DNA of 64,000 nt, taken from NCBI RefSeq assembly GCF_017896165.1, contig NZ_JAFCNB010000023.1, positions 46,994-110,993 on the forward strand, read 5' to 3'. Made by a program: the position numbers and the translations under genes. Under the pieces are notes generated by a model that made no database searches, was not told the DNA's origin, and saw nothing but the letters and a program-made list of their open reading frames with translations. Below, piece by piece: positions 1 to 9,800 of this stretch (its first letter is position 1; the number at the start of each line of letters is the position of its first letter). The DNA is from Microbispora oryzae. GTDB lineage: Bacteria > Actinomycetota > Actinomycetes > Streptosporangiales > Streptosporangiaceae.

Positions 1-2157
1 CGCTGCGACGACCGGATCAAACGCCTGTTCGCCGCCCTGCCCGGGTGTCGCCTCGTCAACCAGTACGGGCCCACCGAGACGCACGTCTGCACCCGGTATC
101 CACTTCCCGCGATACCCGACCAGTGGCCACTGCTACCACCGATCGGAGTCCCGATCGACGGCGTCCGGGTGCACGTCCTCAACGCCGCCGGCCATCCGGT
201 TCCGGACGGTGAGCCCGGCGAGTTGCATGTCTCCGGCATCGCCGTGGCACACGGGTATATCGGGCAGCCGGAACTGACCGGCAAGCGGTTCCGCCCCGAG
301 CCGGGTGGGGGCGCCGCCGTCATGTACGCCACGGGGGATGTCGTCCGGTGGCGGGACGGACAGCTGCACTACCTGGGTCGCAACGACGATCAGGTGAAGA
401 TCAACGGCATCCGGGTGGAGCCCGCCGAGATCGAACGCGCCCTGCTGGCCTTCCCGGACGTACGCGAGGCGGCCGTGGTCGCGCGCGAGGACGCCGGCGG
501 CGGCACCCGGCTCGTCGGCTTCGTCACCGGCCACCTCGATACCGACCGCATCGCCGTGATCCGAAGGCGGGTGGCCGAATCTCTGCCCGCGCACCTGGTG
601 CCGCACCGGATCCTGCCACTGCCGAAGCTGCCCATGACACCGAGCGGGAAGCTCGATCGCGCCGCGCTGCTCGACCTCGCGTCGCAGGACCGAAAGCCCA
701 CACCCCGCGATCTCGACGCGGCGGGCCTCGCGGCGATCTGGCACACGGAACTCGAACTGCCCGACGAGCATGTCGAAGATCTGCGGGCCGCCGGGGTGAA
801 CTCCCTCGCCGCGGCGCGCGTCTCAGCCCGAATCTCCCGAGAGCTGGGCGTGCTCGTCGCGACCGACCAGTTGCTGGCCGCGACGTCCCTGCAGCACTTG
901 GCCGAGATCGTCGCATCCAGCCCTCCGGTGCCGGGCCGCACGGCGAGCGAGCCCACCGGTCCGCTGCCGGTAACCGTGATGCAGCGGCAGATCTTCATAG
1001 ACGAGCTGCTCACCGAGAACGGGCCGTCGCACTGGGTACTGGCCGAGCTCGACATCACCGGGCCTTTCGATCCGGCCGGCGCCGAGCCGGCGGTTCGCGC
1101 ACTCACCCGCCGTCATGCCGCACTCCACACTCGTTACGACCTGGCCGGCCGGAACATCACTCAGACATACGTGGCCGATGCACCGCCGGTGGTCACGTAC
1201 GCCGACGCGACCGACCTCGCAGCGCTGCGCGGGCGTCGCCTGGCCGAACGCTACGAGTTCGGTGAGGTCGCCACGCCGGTGGTGGACATCGTCCGGATCG
1301 GCGAACAGCATCACCGGATGCTGTTCCGGCTGCATCACGCCAGCTGCGACGGCTGGTCGATCGCGTTGTTGTTCGAGGAGTTCGCGGCTCTTTACGCCGG
1401 GAACACCCCGCCGCACGCGATCCAACCCTGGGAGCTGCCGGCGGCCGACCGTGATGCCGACAGAGATCTCTCCTACTGGGTGGAGCGCCTGACGCCGTCG
1501 GCCGGCAGGCCGCCGGCCGACTGGGGGCGGGAACGCGATCCGGCGCCGGCACTGCGCCGCGCCCCGGTCGTACTGAACGCGGATGAGGTCGATGCCGTCC
1601 GGAAGCGGGCCACGGACGCCCAGGCGACACCGTTCGCGGTGCTGCTGGCCACCTGGGCCACCCTCTTCGGAGACGACGACGCCGAGGTGTGCGTGGCGGT
1701 GCCGATCTCCATGCGAGTCACGGCCGAGGAGGCGAGCTGCGTCGGCCTGTTCCTCAACACCGTCGTGCTGCCTCTGGCGACCGGCGCGGAAAGCCTGACT
1801 GTGCTGGTCGACCGGACGCAACAGGACGTCACCGCGGCCCTGCGGCATCGCGCCGCGACCCTCCCCGACGTCCTGCGACGCCTGCGCGTCGACCGCGTCG
1901 GCAGGCACCATCCGCTCGCCCAGATGATGTTCACGCTGCAGCCACCGGGGCCGCGGCAGTGGCGGCTGCCCCATGGTGCGCAAGCAGAGCTGATCCTCGA
2001 TGTCGGCAGCCCCGAAGTCACCAGGTTCGACCTGGTGCTGAACCTCGACGACCGTGGTGACCGGATCGTTGGATGGGTCGACTACGACGCGGGATCGATC
2101 GATGCTTCGCATGTCACCGAGCTGATCGCTCGATGGCGCCTGGCACTGAAGAGCTGA
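1..2157 (+). CDS. Non-ribosomal peptide synthetase, C-terminal part (A-PCP-C), 5' end outside window
   Basis: The frame is open from base 1, so the start lies upstream. Visible residues 1-210 are the second half of an adenylation domain: the A5 motif NQYGPTE, A7 YATGD, A8 GRNDDQVKINGIRVEP and A10 PSGKLDR. A carrier domain follows with its phosphopantetheine serine at bases 802-804 in the context GVNSL; the usual residue before this Ser is D or H, here it is N. Residues about 320-718 form a condensation domain with HHASCDG at bases 1333-1353, which keeps the catalytic second His. The gene ends directly after this C domain without a thioesterase, so the chain is probably passed to or received from another subunit. 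The A-domain specificity code is mostly outside the window, so no substrate can be proposed. The SARP regulator nearby is a plausible controller. Confidence 0.95.
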   Translation, partial: RCDDRIKRLFAALPGCRLVNQYGPTETHVCTRYPLPAIPDQWPLLPPIGVPIDGVRVHVLNAAGHPVPDGEPGELHVSGIAVAHGYIGQPELTGKRFRPEPGGGAAVMYATGDVVRWRDGQLHYLGRNDDQVKINGIRVEPAEIERALLAFPDVREAAVVAREDAGGGTRLVGFVTGHLDTDRIAVIRRRVAESLPAHLVPHRILPLPKLPMTPSGKLDRAALLDLASQDRKPTPRDLDAAGLAAIWHTELELPDEHVEDLRAAGVNSLAAARVSARISRELGVLVATDQLLAATSLQHLAEIVASSPPVPGRTASEPTGPLPVTVMQRQIFIDELLTENGPSHWVLAELDITGPFDPAGAEPAVRALTRRHAALHTRYDLAGRNITQTYVADAPPVVTYADATDLAALRGRRLAERYEFGEVATPVVDIVRIGEQHHRMLFRLHHASCDGWSIALLFEEFAALYAGNTPPHAIQPWELPAADRDADRDLSYWVERLTPSAGRPPADWGRERDPAPALRRAPVVLNADEVDAVRKRATDAQATPFAVLLATWATLFGDDDAEVCVAVPISMRVTAEEASCVGLFLNTVVLPLATGAESLTVLVDRTQQDVTAALRHRAATLPDVLRRLRVDRVGRHHPLAQMMFTLQPPGPRQWRLPHGAQAELILDVGSPEVTRFDLVLNLDDRGDRIVGWVDYDAGSIDASHVTELIARWRLALKS

Positions 2158-2174
2158 GTGCCGCTTGGGTCGTC

Positions 2175-3164
2175 TCAGGCGTGGGGGCGGCGGACGCGGG
2201 GAACGGGCTGACCGCGGCGGGCGGCCTCGGCCTTCAGGCGTTTCCTGAGCATCCTGCCCTGGCCGAGGAACGAGCGGTTCCGCTCGCGGCGGTTCCCGGA
2301 GAGGCTCCAGTCGTTCAGGGCCCGCTCGACCCGCACGCTCAGCCGGTCGCCCTCTCCGGTCGCGGTCCCGACGAACACCACGTTCTCCTGCCATTCCATG
2401 GCCGGGCCGTGCCGGTGGAACGTCAGGCACACCGGCCCACCGGCCGCCTCGACACCCGCGGGCAGCCGCAGGTCGAAGCCGGCCTCGGCGCGTACGGCCG
2501 AGCGGGTCCGCACGGCCAGCGGCATGCCGTCGGAGACCATGGTGACGACGGGCTCGCCCAGGCGGGCCGCACGGTCGGCGAAGGGCCGCCAGTCCATCGG
2601 CGGGGCCGACCGGCTCGGCAGCCGCGGGCCGGTGGGGGCGGGATCGGAGGCGGGGACCGTGACGTCCCCGGGGGCCGTCCAGACCTCGGGTGTCCCGGAC
2701 AGGTCGCCCTCGGGCCACCAGACGATCCTCTCGGGGGTGACCTCCACCCAGATGCGGGCGAAATACCACCCCAGCCGTTTCACGAGGAACCACGGCATCC
2801 CGGCGAACCCGGCGCCGGTCTTGGCGAGCGACTCCCGGACGTACCGGTCGGTGTTGGCCTGCAGGTCCGCGTCGCGTACGGTCGCCCGGCCCTGCACGAG
2901 GACGATCGGTGCCCGATCCGGTTCCGTGCTCTCGGCGCTGGAGCAGAGCAGCGCGACGCGCGGGTCGCGCCGGGCGCGCTCGGCCTTGTCGGGATAGGTG
3001 AGCCCGGTGCTCACGTCGAGCGTGCCGCCCGCGCCGACGTACGGCGTGACGGGCCAGGTGACGGGCCGGCCGTCACGGGTGAGCGAGGCGTACTCGCAGA
3101 CCATCGAGCGGCCGAAGATCTCGGCCGCTTCGCGCGGCCACGTCGTCGATGCGGATGTGGTCAT
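2175..3164 (-). CDS. Pyridoxamine 5'-phosphate oxidase-family (split-barrel flavin-binding) protein
   Basis: This 329-residue protein starts at ATG 3164, five bases after a GGAG; a GTG one codon upstream is possible. Residues about 10-150 match the PPOX-like split barrel: a WP-containing strand pattern near residue 35, an aspartate-rich turn (YPDKAERARRDPRVALL) and a VLVQGRATV strand, all typical of actinobacterial F420- or FMN-binding oxidoreductases. The C-terminal half (to residue 329) is a second alpha/beta segment with a weaker barrel-like pattern, and the total length suggests a two-domain member of the family. It lies tail to tail with the NRPS gene (17 bp apart) and on the same strand as the SARP gene upstream, 54 bp away, so the two could be cotranscribed. 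The substrate is unknown. Confidence 0.8.
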   Translation of the reverse strand: MTTSASTTWPREAAEIFGRSMVCEYASLTRDGRPVTWPVTPYVGAGGTLDVSTGLTYPDKAERARRDPRVALLCSSAESTEPDRAPIVLVQGRATVRDADLQANTDRYVRESLAKTGAGFAGMPWFLVKRLGWYFARIWVEVTPERIVWWPEGDLSGTPEVWTAPGDVTVPASDPAPTGPRLPSRSAPPMDWRPFADRAARLGEPVVTMVSDGMPLAVRTRSAVRAEAGFDLRLPAGVEAAGGPVCLTFHRHGPAMEWQENVVFVGTATGEGDRLSVRVERALNDWSLSGNRRERNRSFLGQGRMLRKRLKAEAARRGQPVPRVRRPHA

Positions 3165-3218
3165 CACGACTCCAGGAGGGCGATCGCGGGGGGCGGAAAC
3201 AGAGTGCGCGACCCGCCT

Positions 3219-6200
3219 CTACGTGCACTTGTCGAGGGCTTGGCGGGCCCTTGCCAGCCAGTAGCCCCCGCCCGCCTGCTCCAGCAGGCGCACCGCCTCC
3301 CGCAGGTGGGCCCGCGCCCCCTCGCGGTCCCCGAGCGCCAGCAGCGCCTCACCCATGTGGCCGTCATACGCGCCGTCGATCGTGGTGCAGGTGCCGCTCA
3401 CGTGCAGCAGCCCGGCGAAGGGACGGAACGCGTCGTACACCTCCCGCACGACGTCCAGCTCGCCGAGCCGGATCGCCGCGTGCAGCCGGCACATGGTGGC
3501 CATCGCCCAGTGGTAGTCGCGCGGCGGCGGAGTGGTATCACGCAGGAGCCGCCGGGCGCGCTCGCGCTCGCCCCGGTCCGCCAGCGCGTACGCCAGGACG
3601 TAGGCGAGCCCGGCCATGCCGGTGCGCCGGAACATCTCTTCGATCCATTCCGCCTCCTCGCTGAAGCGGTCCTCCTGGATGAGCGTCTCGGCCCGCACGG
3701 CGAGCATGCCCACCTCGAAGTACGCGAGGTCGGAGAAGGACAGCGTCGCCCTGACGGGCTCGAAGTGGCGAGTCGGGTCCGGCACGCCCTGGAACAGGTC
3801 GAGACCCACGTGTGCGATAGCCGCCTGCAGCGCCAGCGTGGGGTTGTGCAGGTCGCGCAGCAGCGCGTCGGTCTCCGCCAGCAGCGCGCGGGCCTGCGGC
3901 ACCCTGCCGTGCTCGACGTGATCGGCGACGAGGTGGAGCTGTGCGATCGCCCTGAGCTGGGCAGACAGGTCCGGCTCGGCCAGCAGGCGCCGCGCGGTCG
4001 CGGCGAGCTGCTCGATGAAGTCCTGCCCCTGCATGGCGAGCAGCCGCAGGTGGAGCGCGCGCCGCAGCAGGGCGGGGTCGCCCAGGCGCTCGGCCGCCGC
4101 CACGGCCCGCGACGAGACCGCGTCGACCTCGTCCTCGCGGCCGATCTGGGCGAGCACGACGGCCCGGACGGCCTGCGCGGTCGCCCAGTCGGACGTGTCC
4201 GGGGGCAGCTCGCGCCCGGCGCGGTCCATCGCGTCCCGCAGGGCGGTCACGTCAAGGCCGTACCGGAAGGGCACCCAGACGCCGTGTCCCATCGCGATGT
4301 CGGCGGCCCTGACGGCCCTGTCCAGGTCGGCGCCGGCCATGGCGAGCGCCTGCTCGACCGCCTCGTAGCCCTCGTCGAACCTTCCGGCGGCGTAGCGGCT
4401 CTCGGCCAGCCCGACGGCGAGCTCGAACCGCTCGGCCGGGCCGGCCCCGGCCGGCTCGGCCGCCGCCAGCGCCTCCTGCCATGAGGTGGCCGCGTCGTCG
4501 GGCGCGTGCCGCCGCAGGGCCGCCCGCGCGGCGCGGGCGGCGTAGTCCATCGCCATGCGGGCGGGCTCCGCGCCCAGCTCCGCCGCGGCCAGCCAGTGCA
4601 GGGCGATCACCGCCGCACGGTCGTCCCGCTCCCCGTAGGCGCGGGTCAGGACGGCGGCGACCTGCTCGTGCACGCGCGCCCGCCACAGCCGCGATCGGCG
4701 CGACAGCAACGCGTCGGTCACCAGGGCGTGCGCGAACTCGTACACGCCCAGCCGGTATGACGACTCCCGGATCAGCCCCGCGCCGAGGGCCGCGTCGAGC
4801 GGCGGCAGCAGGTCGCCGACCGTGCCGCCGGCGACCTGGGCCAAAACGCCCGCCTCGAACTCGTCGCCCATCACGGCGGCGAGCTCCAGCACGCGGGCCG
4901 CCTCCTCCCCCAGGCGCGTCACCCGGTGCAGCACGACGTCCAGCACGCCCTGCGGCAGTTCCTCGCCCGCCCGGGCCAGCTCCGCCAGGAAGAACGGGTT
5001 CCCCGCGGTGCGCCCGCGCAGCTCCTCGGCCTTACGGCTGCCCGGGTCGCGGCCGGACACCTCCCGGACGAGCGCGCGGACCTCCTCGGTGGCGAGCCCG
5101 TCGAGCCCGAGCCTGCGCGCGCCGAGCCGCGACAGCGCCGACAGGGTGCCGGTGAGCGGCGACGCCTCATGCCGCCGGAAAGTCGCCACCAACAGCAGGC
5201 CCGGCCGGGCGGTGGACGCCACGTGGACCAGGAGCCGCAGCGTCGCGTCGTCGGCCGCGTGGATGTCCTCCAGCACGACGATCACCGGGCCGACGCCGGC
5301 CAGGAACGTGCCGACCGCCTCGAAGAACCGCAGCCGCGCCCCCTGCGCGTCGGACGCCGGTATCGCCGCCGGCCCGCCCGACAGGAACGTGCTCACCTCG
5401 TCGGGCAGGACGGCCTCCGGGACCACGGCGGCGAGGTCGCGCAGGACCCGTTCCCAGGGCCACAGGACGGGCGCGGTCTCGTGGTCGGGACTCGAACCCC
5501 AGCCGACCGGCACGCCGGCGTTCGCGCGGAACCGCTTCAGCAGACTGGTCTTGCCGACGCCCGGCTCGCCGTCCACCAGCACGACCTGCCCGGCGGCGGA
5601 CGACGCCTTGGCCGCCTCGTCCAGGAGCTCCAGCGCGCTCTCCCTGCCGACGAAGACCGGCTGGTCCGCCGCGGGCTCGGGAGCCCTGCGTGTCGTCTGT
5701 GCCGTCGTCTGTGCCGGTTGCCGCTCCGGCGGGAGGAGCGTGGCGTCCTGGCGCAGCACCGCGCCTTCGAGTTCCCGCAGCCGCGGCCCGGGGTCGATGC
5801 CCAGTTCCCCGGCGAGCGCCTCCCGCACCCTGCGCAGGCATTCGAGGGCCGCCGCCTGCCGGCCCGCCCGGTAGTGGGCCAGCACCAGCAGTTCCCAGGC
5901 ACGCTCCCGCAGGTGGTGTTCGCGGACGAACGGGTCGAGCCGCGCGACCACGTCCGTGTGACGGCCCAGCTCAAGCAGGGCCGCGGCCAGTTCCTCCACG
6001 GCGTCCAGCCGCACCTGGTCCAGACGGCCGATCTCCGGCTGTGCCCACTCCTCGGAGCGCACGTCGGCGTACGGGTCGCCCCGCCACAGGTCGAGCGCCT
6101 CGGCGAGGGCGGCCGCCGCCTCCTCGTGCCGTCCCTCGGCCAGACGGCCGGACCCGTCCGACACGAGCGTCTCGAAGTCCCTCGTGTCGAGGCGGAGCCC

Positions 6201-6488
6201 GCCGGTCATCAGGCCGTACCCGTCGGCGGCGCTGACCAGGACGGTCGGAGTCGCGCCCGGCCGCCGGTCGGGCTCCAGCAGGCGGCGCAGATTGGAGACG
6301 TATACGTGCAGGCTCCCCCTGGTCGGCGGGTTGCCGGACCACAGCCGGTCGGCCAGCAGGTCCGTGGGGAGCACGCGGTCGGCGTGCATCGCGAGGAGGG
6401 CCAGGAGGGCTCGCTGCTTCGGCGGTCCGGCCGGTACGGCCTGCCCGGCCACGACGAGTTCCATGGGCCCGAGGACGTTCAGCCGCAC
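3219..6488 (-). CDS. Large SARP/AfsR-family regulator with BTAD, AAA ATPase and TPR-like domains
   Basis: This is a 1089-residue cytoplasmic regulator. Residues 1-90 are an OmpR-type winged helix (LNVLGPMELVVAG opening, SNLRRLLEP recognition region). Residues 95-245 are the bacterial transcriptional activation domain. From about residue 275 follows an ATPase domain with Walker A GEPGVGKT at about 307-314 and Walker B VVLEDIHAADD near 395. The remaining 500 residues are Ala/Leu-rich helical repeats of TPR style. This is the 'large SARP' layout, usually a pathway-specific activator of secondary metabolism. I chose GTG 6488 because homologues begin at the LNVLGP segment; a TTG at 6515 would add nine residues with no better ribosome site. 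Its position next to an NRPS gene suggests that target, which is an inference. Confidence 0.9.
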   Translation of the reverse strand: MRLNVLGPMELVVAGQAVPAGPPKQRALLALLAMHADRVLPTDLLADRLWSGNPPTRGSLHVYVSNLRRLLEPDRRPGATPTVLVSAADGYGLMTGGLRLDTRDFETLVSDGSGRLAEGRHEEAAAALAEALDLWRGDPYADVRSEEWAQPEIGRLDQVRLDAVEELAAALLELGRHTDVVARLDPFVREHHLRERAWELLVLAHYRAGRQAAALECLRRVREALAGELGIDPGPRLRELEGAVLRQDATLLPPERQPAQTTAQTTRRAPEPAADQPVFVGRESALELLDEAAKASSAAGQVVLVDGEPGVGKTSLLKRFRANAGVPVGWGSSPDHETAPVLWPWERVLRDLAAVVPEAVLPDEVSTFLSGGPAAIPASDAQGARLRFFEAVGTFLAGVGPVIVVLEDIHAADDATLRLLVHVASTARPGLLLVATFRRHEASPLTGTLSALSRLGARRLGLDGLATEEVRALVREVSGRDPGSRKAEELRGRTAGNPFFLAELARAGEELPQGVLDVVLHRVTRLGEEAARVLELAAVMGDEFEAGVLAQVAGGTVGDLLPPLDAALGAGLIRESSYRLGVYEFAHALVTDALLSRRSRLWRARVHEQVAAVLTRAYGERDDRAAVIALHWLAAAELGAEPARMAMDYAARAARAALRRHAPDDAATSWQEALAAAEPAGAGPAERFELAVGLAESRYAAGRFDEGYEAVEQALAMAGADLDRAVRAADIAMGHGVWVPFRYGLDVTALRDAMDRAGRELPPDTSDWATAQAVRAVVLAQIGREDEVDAVSSRAVAAAERLGDPALLRRALHLRLLAMQGQDFIEQLAATARRLLAEPDLSAQLRAIAQLHLVADHVEHGRVPQARALLAETDALLRDLHNPTLALQAAIAHVGLDLFQGVPDPTRHFEPVRATLSFSDLAYFEVGMLAVRAETLIQEDRFSEEAEWIEEMFRRTGMAGLAYVLAYALADRGERERARRLLRDTTPPPRDYHWAMATMCRLHAAIRLGELDVVREVYDAFRPFAGLLHVSGTCTTIDGAYDGHMGEALLALGDREGARAHLREAVRLLEQAGGGYWLARARQALDKCT

Positions 6489-6528
6489 GCGCCAATGGTA
6501 GGGAGGCGCCTTCAACCGGTCCAGTTAG

Positions 6529-6654
6529 CGCATTTCGCACCACGACGCGGAGCCCCCCCGGGACGCCACCATCACGATCACGACGACCGACACGGCCGGA
6601 GCGGCGGGCGAGACCGAACCCGCCGACTTCGCCAACTCCGCCCTCTGGGGCTGA
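6529..6654 (+). pseudogene. Possible 3' relic of an unidentified gene ahead of dnaE
   Basis: After an in-frame TAG at 6526-6528, an open frame runs to TGA 6652-6654 with no ATG, GTG or TTG start. It encodes a Thr-rich tail ending in PADFANSALWG. The stop is followed 27 bp later by a strong hairpin, as expected for the end of a real transcription unit. It may be the surviving C-terminus of a gene cut away when the NRPS/SARP segment arrived; alternatively it is chance. The rest of the 352-bp interval 6489-6840 holds the SARP and dnaE promoter regions with no other clear content. Confidence 0.25.
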
Positions 6655-6681
6655 GCGGCCGCCTGATCACGCGTCCATGTC

Positions 6682-6715
6682 AGAGGCCCCGCAGCCGTCC
6701 GGCCGCGGGGCCTCT
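6682..6715 (+). terminator. Strong hairpin terminator upstream of dnaE
   Basis: AGAGGCCCCGC (6682-6692) pairs perfectly with GCGGGGCCTCT (6705-6715) around a 12-nt loop. There is no T-run, which is common in high-GC actinomycetes. It lies just after the stop of the relic frame ending at 6654. Confidence 0.65.
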
Positions 6716-6840
6716 CGCGTAGCCGGAGAGATCTACGGCCCCGGCGATTATCTGTTTCCAGATGAGCCACGACGGCCACTTCCGGCTCTCGATAGAGTTG
6801 GGTCTTCGCCCCGCCCACCACGAAAGGCCAGAGATCAACC

Positions 6841-9800
6841 GTGGCTGATTCGTTCGTTCACCTGCATGTTCACACCGAATACTCGATGCTGGACGGAGCG
6901 GCGAAGATCGGCAAACTGGCCGAGCGGGCGGCGTCGCTGGGCATGCCCGCGATCGCGATGAGCGACCACGGCAACATGTTCGGCGCCTACGAGTTCCAGT
7001 CGAAGATGAAGGCCGCAGGGGTCAAGCCCATCATCGGCATCGAGGGTTACGTCAGTCCGGAATCCCGTCATTACAAGCAGCCGGTGTTCTGGGGGGAGCC
7101 CCACCAGCGCAAGTCGGACGAGCGTACCGGTCTGGGCGGCGACGTGTCGGCCAGCGGCACCTACCTGCACAAGACGATGTGGGCGGTCAACGCCCAGGGA
7201 CTGCGCAACCTGTTCAGGATCTCGTCACTGGCCTCGCTCGAAGGCCACATGAAGAAGTACCCGCGCATGGACGACGACCTGTTCGAGCAGTACCACGAGG
7301 GCATCGTCGCGACCACCGGCTGCCCGTCCGGCGCGGTGCAGACCCGGCTCAGGCTCGGGCAGTACGACAAGGCGCTGGAGCACGCCGCCAAATACCAGGA
7401 GATCTTCGGGCGGGACAACTACTTCCTGGAGATCATGGATCACGGTGGGATCCCGATCGAGACGGGTGTCCGCGAGGACCTGTTGCGGATCGGCAAGACT
7501 CTCGGCATCCCGCCCCTGGTCACCAACGACTCCCACTACGTCACCGAAGACCAGTCGACCGCGCACGACGCGCTGCTCTGTGTCGGCACGAACTCCCTGA
7601 TCAGCGACCCCAGCCGGTTCCGCTTCTCCGGCAACGGCTACTACGTGCGCACCGCGGAGGAGATGTGGGCCCTCGACCCGAGCTCCGACGTGTGGACCGA
7701 GGGCTGCAAGAACACCCTGCTGATCGCTGAGCGGGTCGAGCCCTACGACGAGGTCTTCGCCCACCGTGACCTGGCCGCCAAGTTCCCGGTCCCCGAGGGG
7801 GAGACCGAGATGAGCTGGCTCCGCAAGGAGGCCCAGGCGGGCGCGGTGCGCCGCTACGGGGATCCCGTGCCGGCCGAAGTCGTGGAGCGGATCGAGTACG
7901 AACTCGGCGTCATCGAGAGCATGGGCTTTCCCGGATACTTCCTCGTCGTCGCGGACATCTGCCGCTACGCGCGGGACAACGGCATCTGGCTGGGCCCCGG
8001 CCGTGGATCGGCCACGGGGTCGATGGTCGCTTATGTCACCGGAATCACCGAACTCGACCCGATCGAACACTCTCTGCTGTTCGAGCGGTTCCTGAACCCC
8101 GAACGAATCTCCATGCCCGACGTCGACCTGGACTTCGACGAGCGCCGGCGCGGTGACATGATCCGTTATGTCACGGAGAAGTACGGCGAGGACAACGTCT
8201 CGCTGATCATCACCTACATGACGATCAAGTCGAAGGCGGCGGTGAAGGACGCGGCCCGCGTCCTGGGCTACCCCTTCCCGGTAGGCGAGAAGATCACCAA
8301 GGCGTTCCCGCCAGCCGTCATGGGCAAGGAGATCCCGCTCACCGGCATCTTCGACGAGAAGCACCCCCGGTACGCCGAGGCGACCGAGCTCCGGAAGCTC
8401 TACGGCGAAGACTCCGACGTCAAGCAGGTCATCGACACCGCGCTCGGCCTCGAAGGACTGACCCGGGGCACCGGCGTCCACGCCGCGGGCGTCATCCTCT
8501 CCTCGCAGCCGTTGATCGACGTCATGCCGATCTTCATGCGCCCCGACGACGGTGCCCGCATCACCGGCTTCGACGGACCGAGCTCCGAGTCCATGGGCGC
8601 CCTGAAGATGGACTTCCTGGGCCTGCGCAACCTGACCGTCATCGGCGACGCCGTACAGAACGTGAAGGACAACCGCGGCGTCGAGCTGGACATGCTCAGC
8701 CTCGCGCTGGACGACAAGAAGACCTACGACCTGCTGGCACGCGGTGAGACGCTCGGCGTGTTCCAGCTCGACAGCTCGATGATGCGGGACCTCACCAAGC
8801 TGATCGCGCCGGCCCGATTCGAAGACATCTCGTCCATCCTGGCCCTGGGCCGTCCCGGCCCCATGGGCGCGAACGCCCACACCAACTACGCGCTGCGCAA
8901 GGCCGGGCAGCAGGAGATCACCCCGATCCATCCCTCCCTCAAGGACGTCCTGGACCCGATCCTCGGAACCACCTATCACCTGGTGGTCTACCAGGAGCAG
9001 GTCATGGCCATCGCCCAGCAGCTGGCCGGCTACACCCTCGGTGGCGCCGACATCCTGCGCCGGGCCATGGGCAAGAAGAAGAAAGAGGAGATGGACAAGC
9101 AGTGGGCCACCTTCTCCTCCGGCATGATCGCCAAGGGTTACACCAAGGAAGCGGCCAAGGCCGTCTGGGACGTGCTGGAACCGTTCAGCTCCTACGGCTT
9201 CAACAAGTCCCACACCGCCGGCTACGGGCTCGTCTCGTACTGGACCGCCTATCTCAAGGCCAACTACCCGGCCGAGTACATGGCCGCCCTGCTCACCTCG
9301 GTCGGCACGAACAAGGACCGCATGGCGCTCTACCTCGCCGAGTGCCGGCGTATGCGGCTCAAGGTCCTGCCGCCTGACGTCAACGAGTCGGGCCTGCGGT
9401 TCACCGCCGTCGGAGAGGACGTCCGCTTCGGTCTGGGCGCCATCCAGAACGTCGGCGAAAACGCCATCAAGGGCATCATCGCCGCACGCCAGGAGAAGGG
9501 CGCCTACACCGATTTCAACGACTTCCTGACCAAGGTCCCTCAGGTCGTCTGCAACAAGCGCACGATTGAATCGCTGATCAAAGCGGGAGCGTTCGACGGT
9601 CTGGGCCATCCCCGGCAGGGCCTGATCCAGATCCACGACCAGGCCGTGGACGCCGTCATCGACGTCAAGCGCAAGGAAGCCCTCGGCCAGGATTCGCTCT
9701 TCGGCGCGTTCGACGACGACAGCGGAGCGGGAAACGTCTTCCATATCGCCGTCCCCGACGGCGAGTGGGACAAGAAGACGAAACTGTCCTTCGAACGGGA

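Noticed and set aside
2073..4484. An 803-codon plus-strand open frame opposite the PPOX and SARP genes
   Set aside because: It is a GC-driven shadow with a Gly/Arg/Pro-biased composition and no family motif; the minus-strand genes have clear domains.
5480..5515. T-arm-like stretch GGTCGGGACTCGAACCCC suggesting a tRNA
   Set aside because: It lies inside the SARP ATPase domain in good coding frame, and no acceptor stem, D-arm or anticodon arm can be drawn around it.
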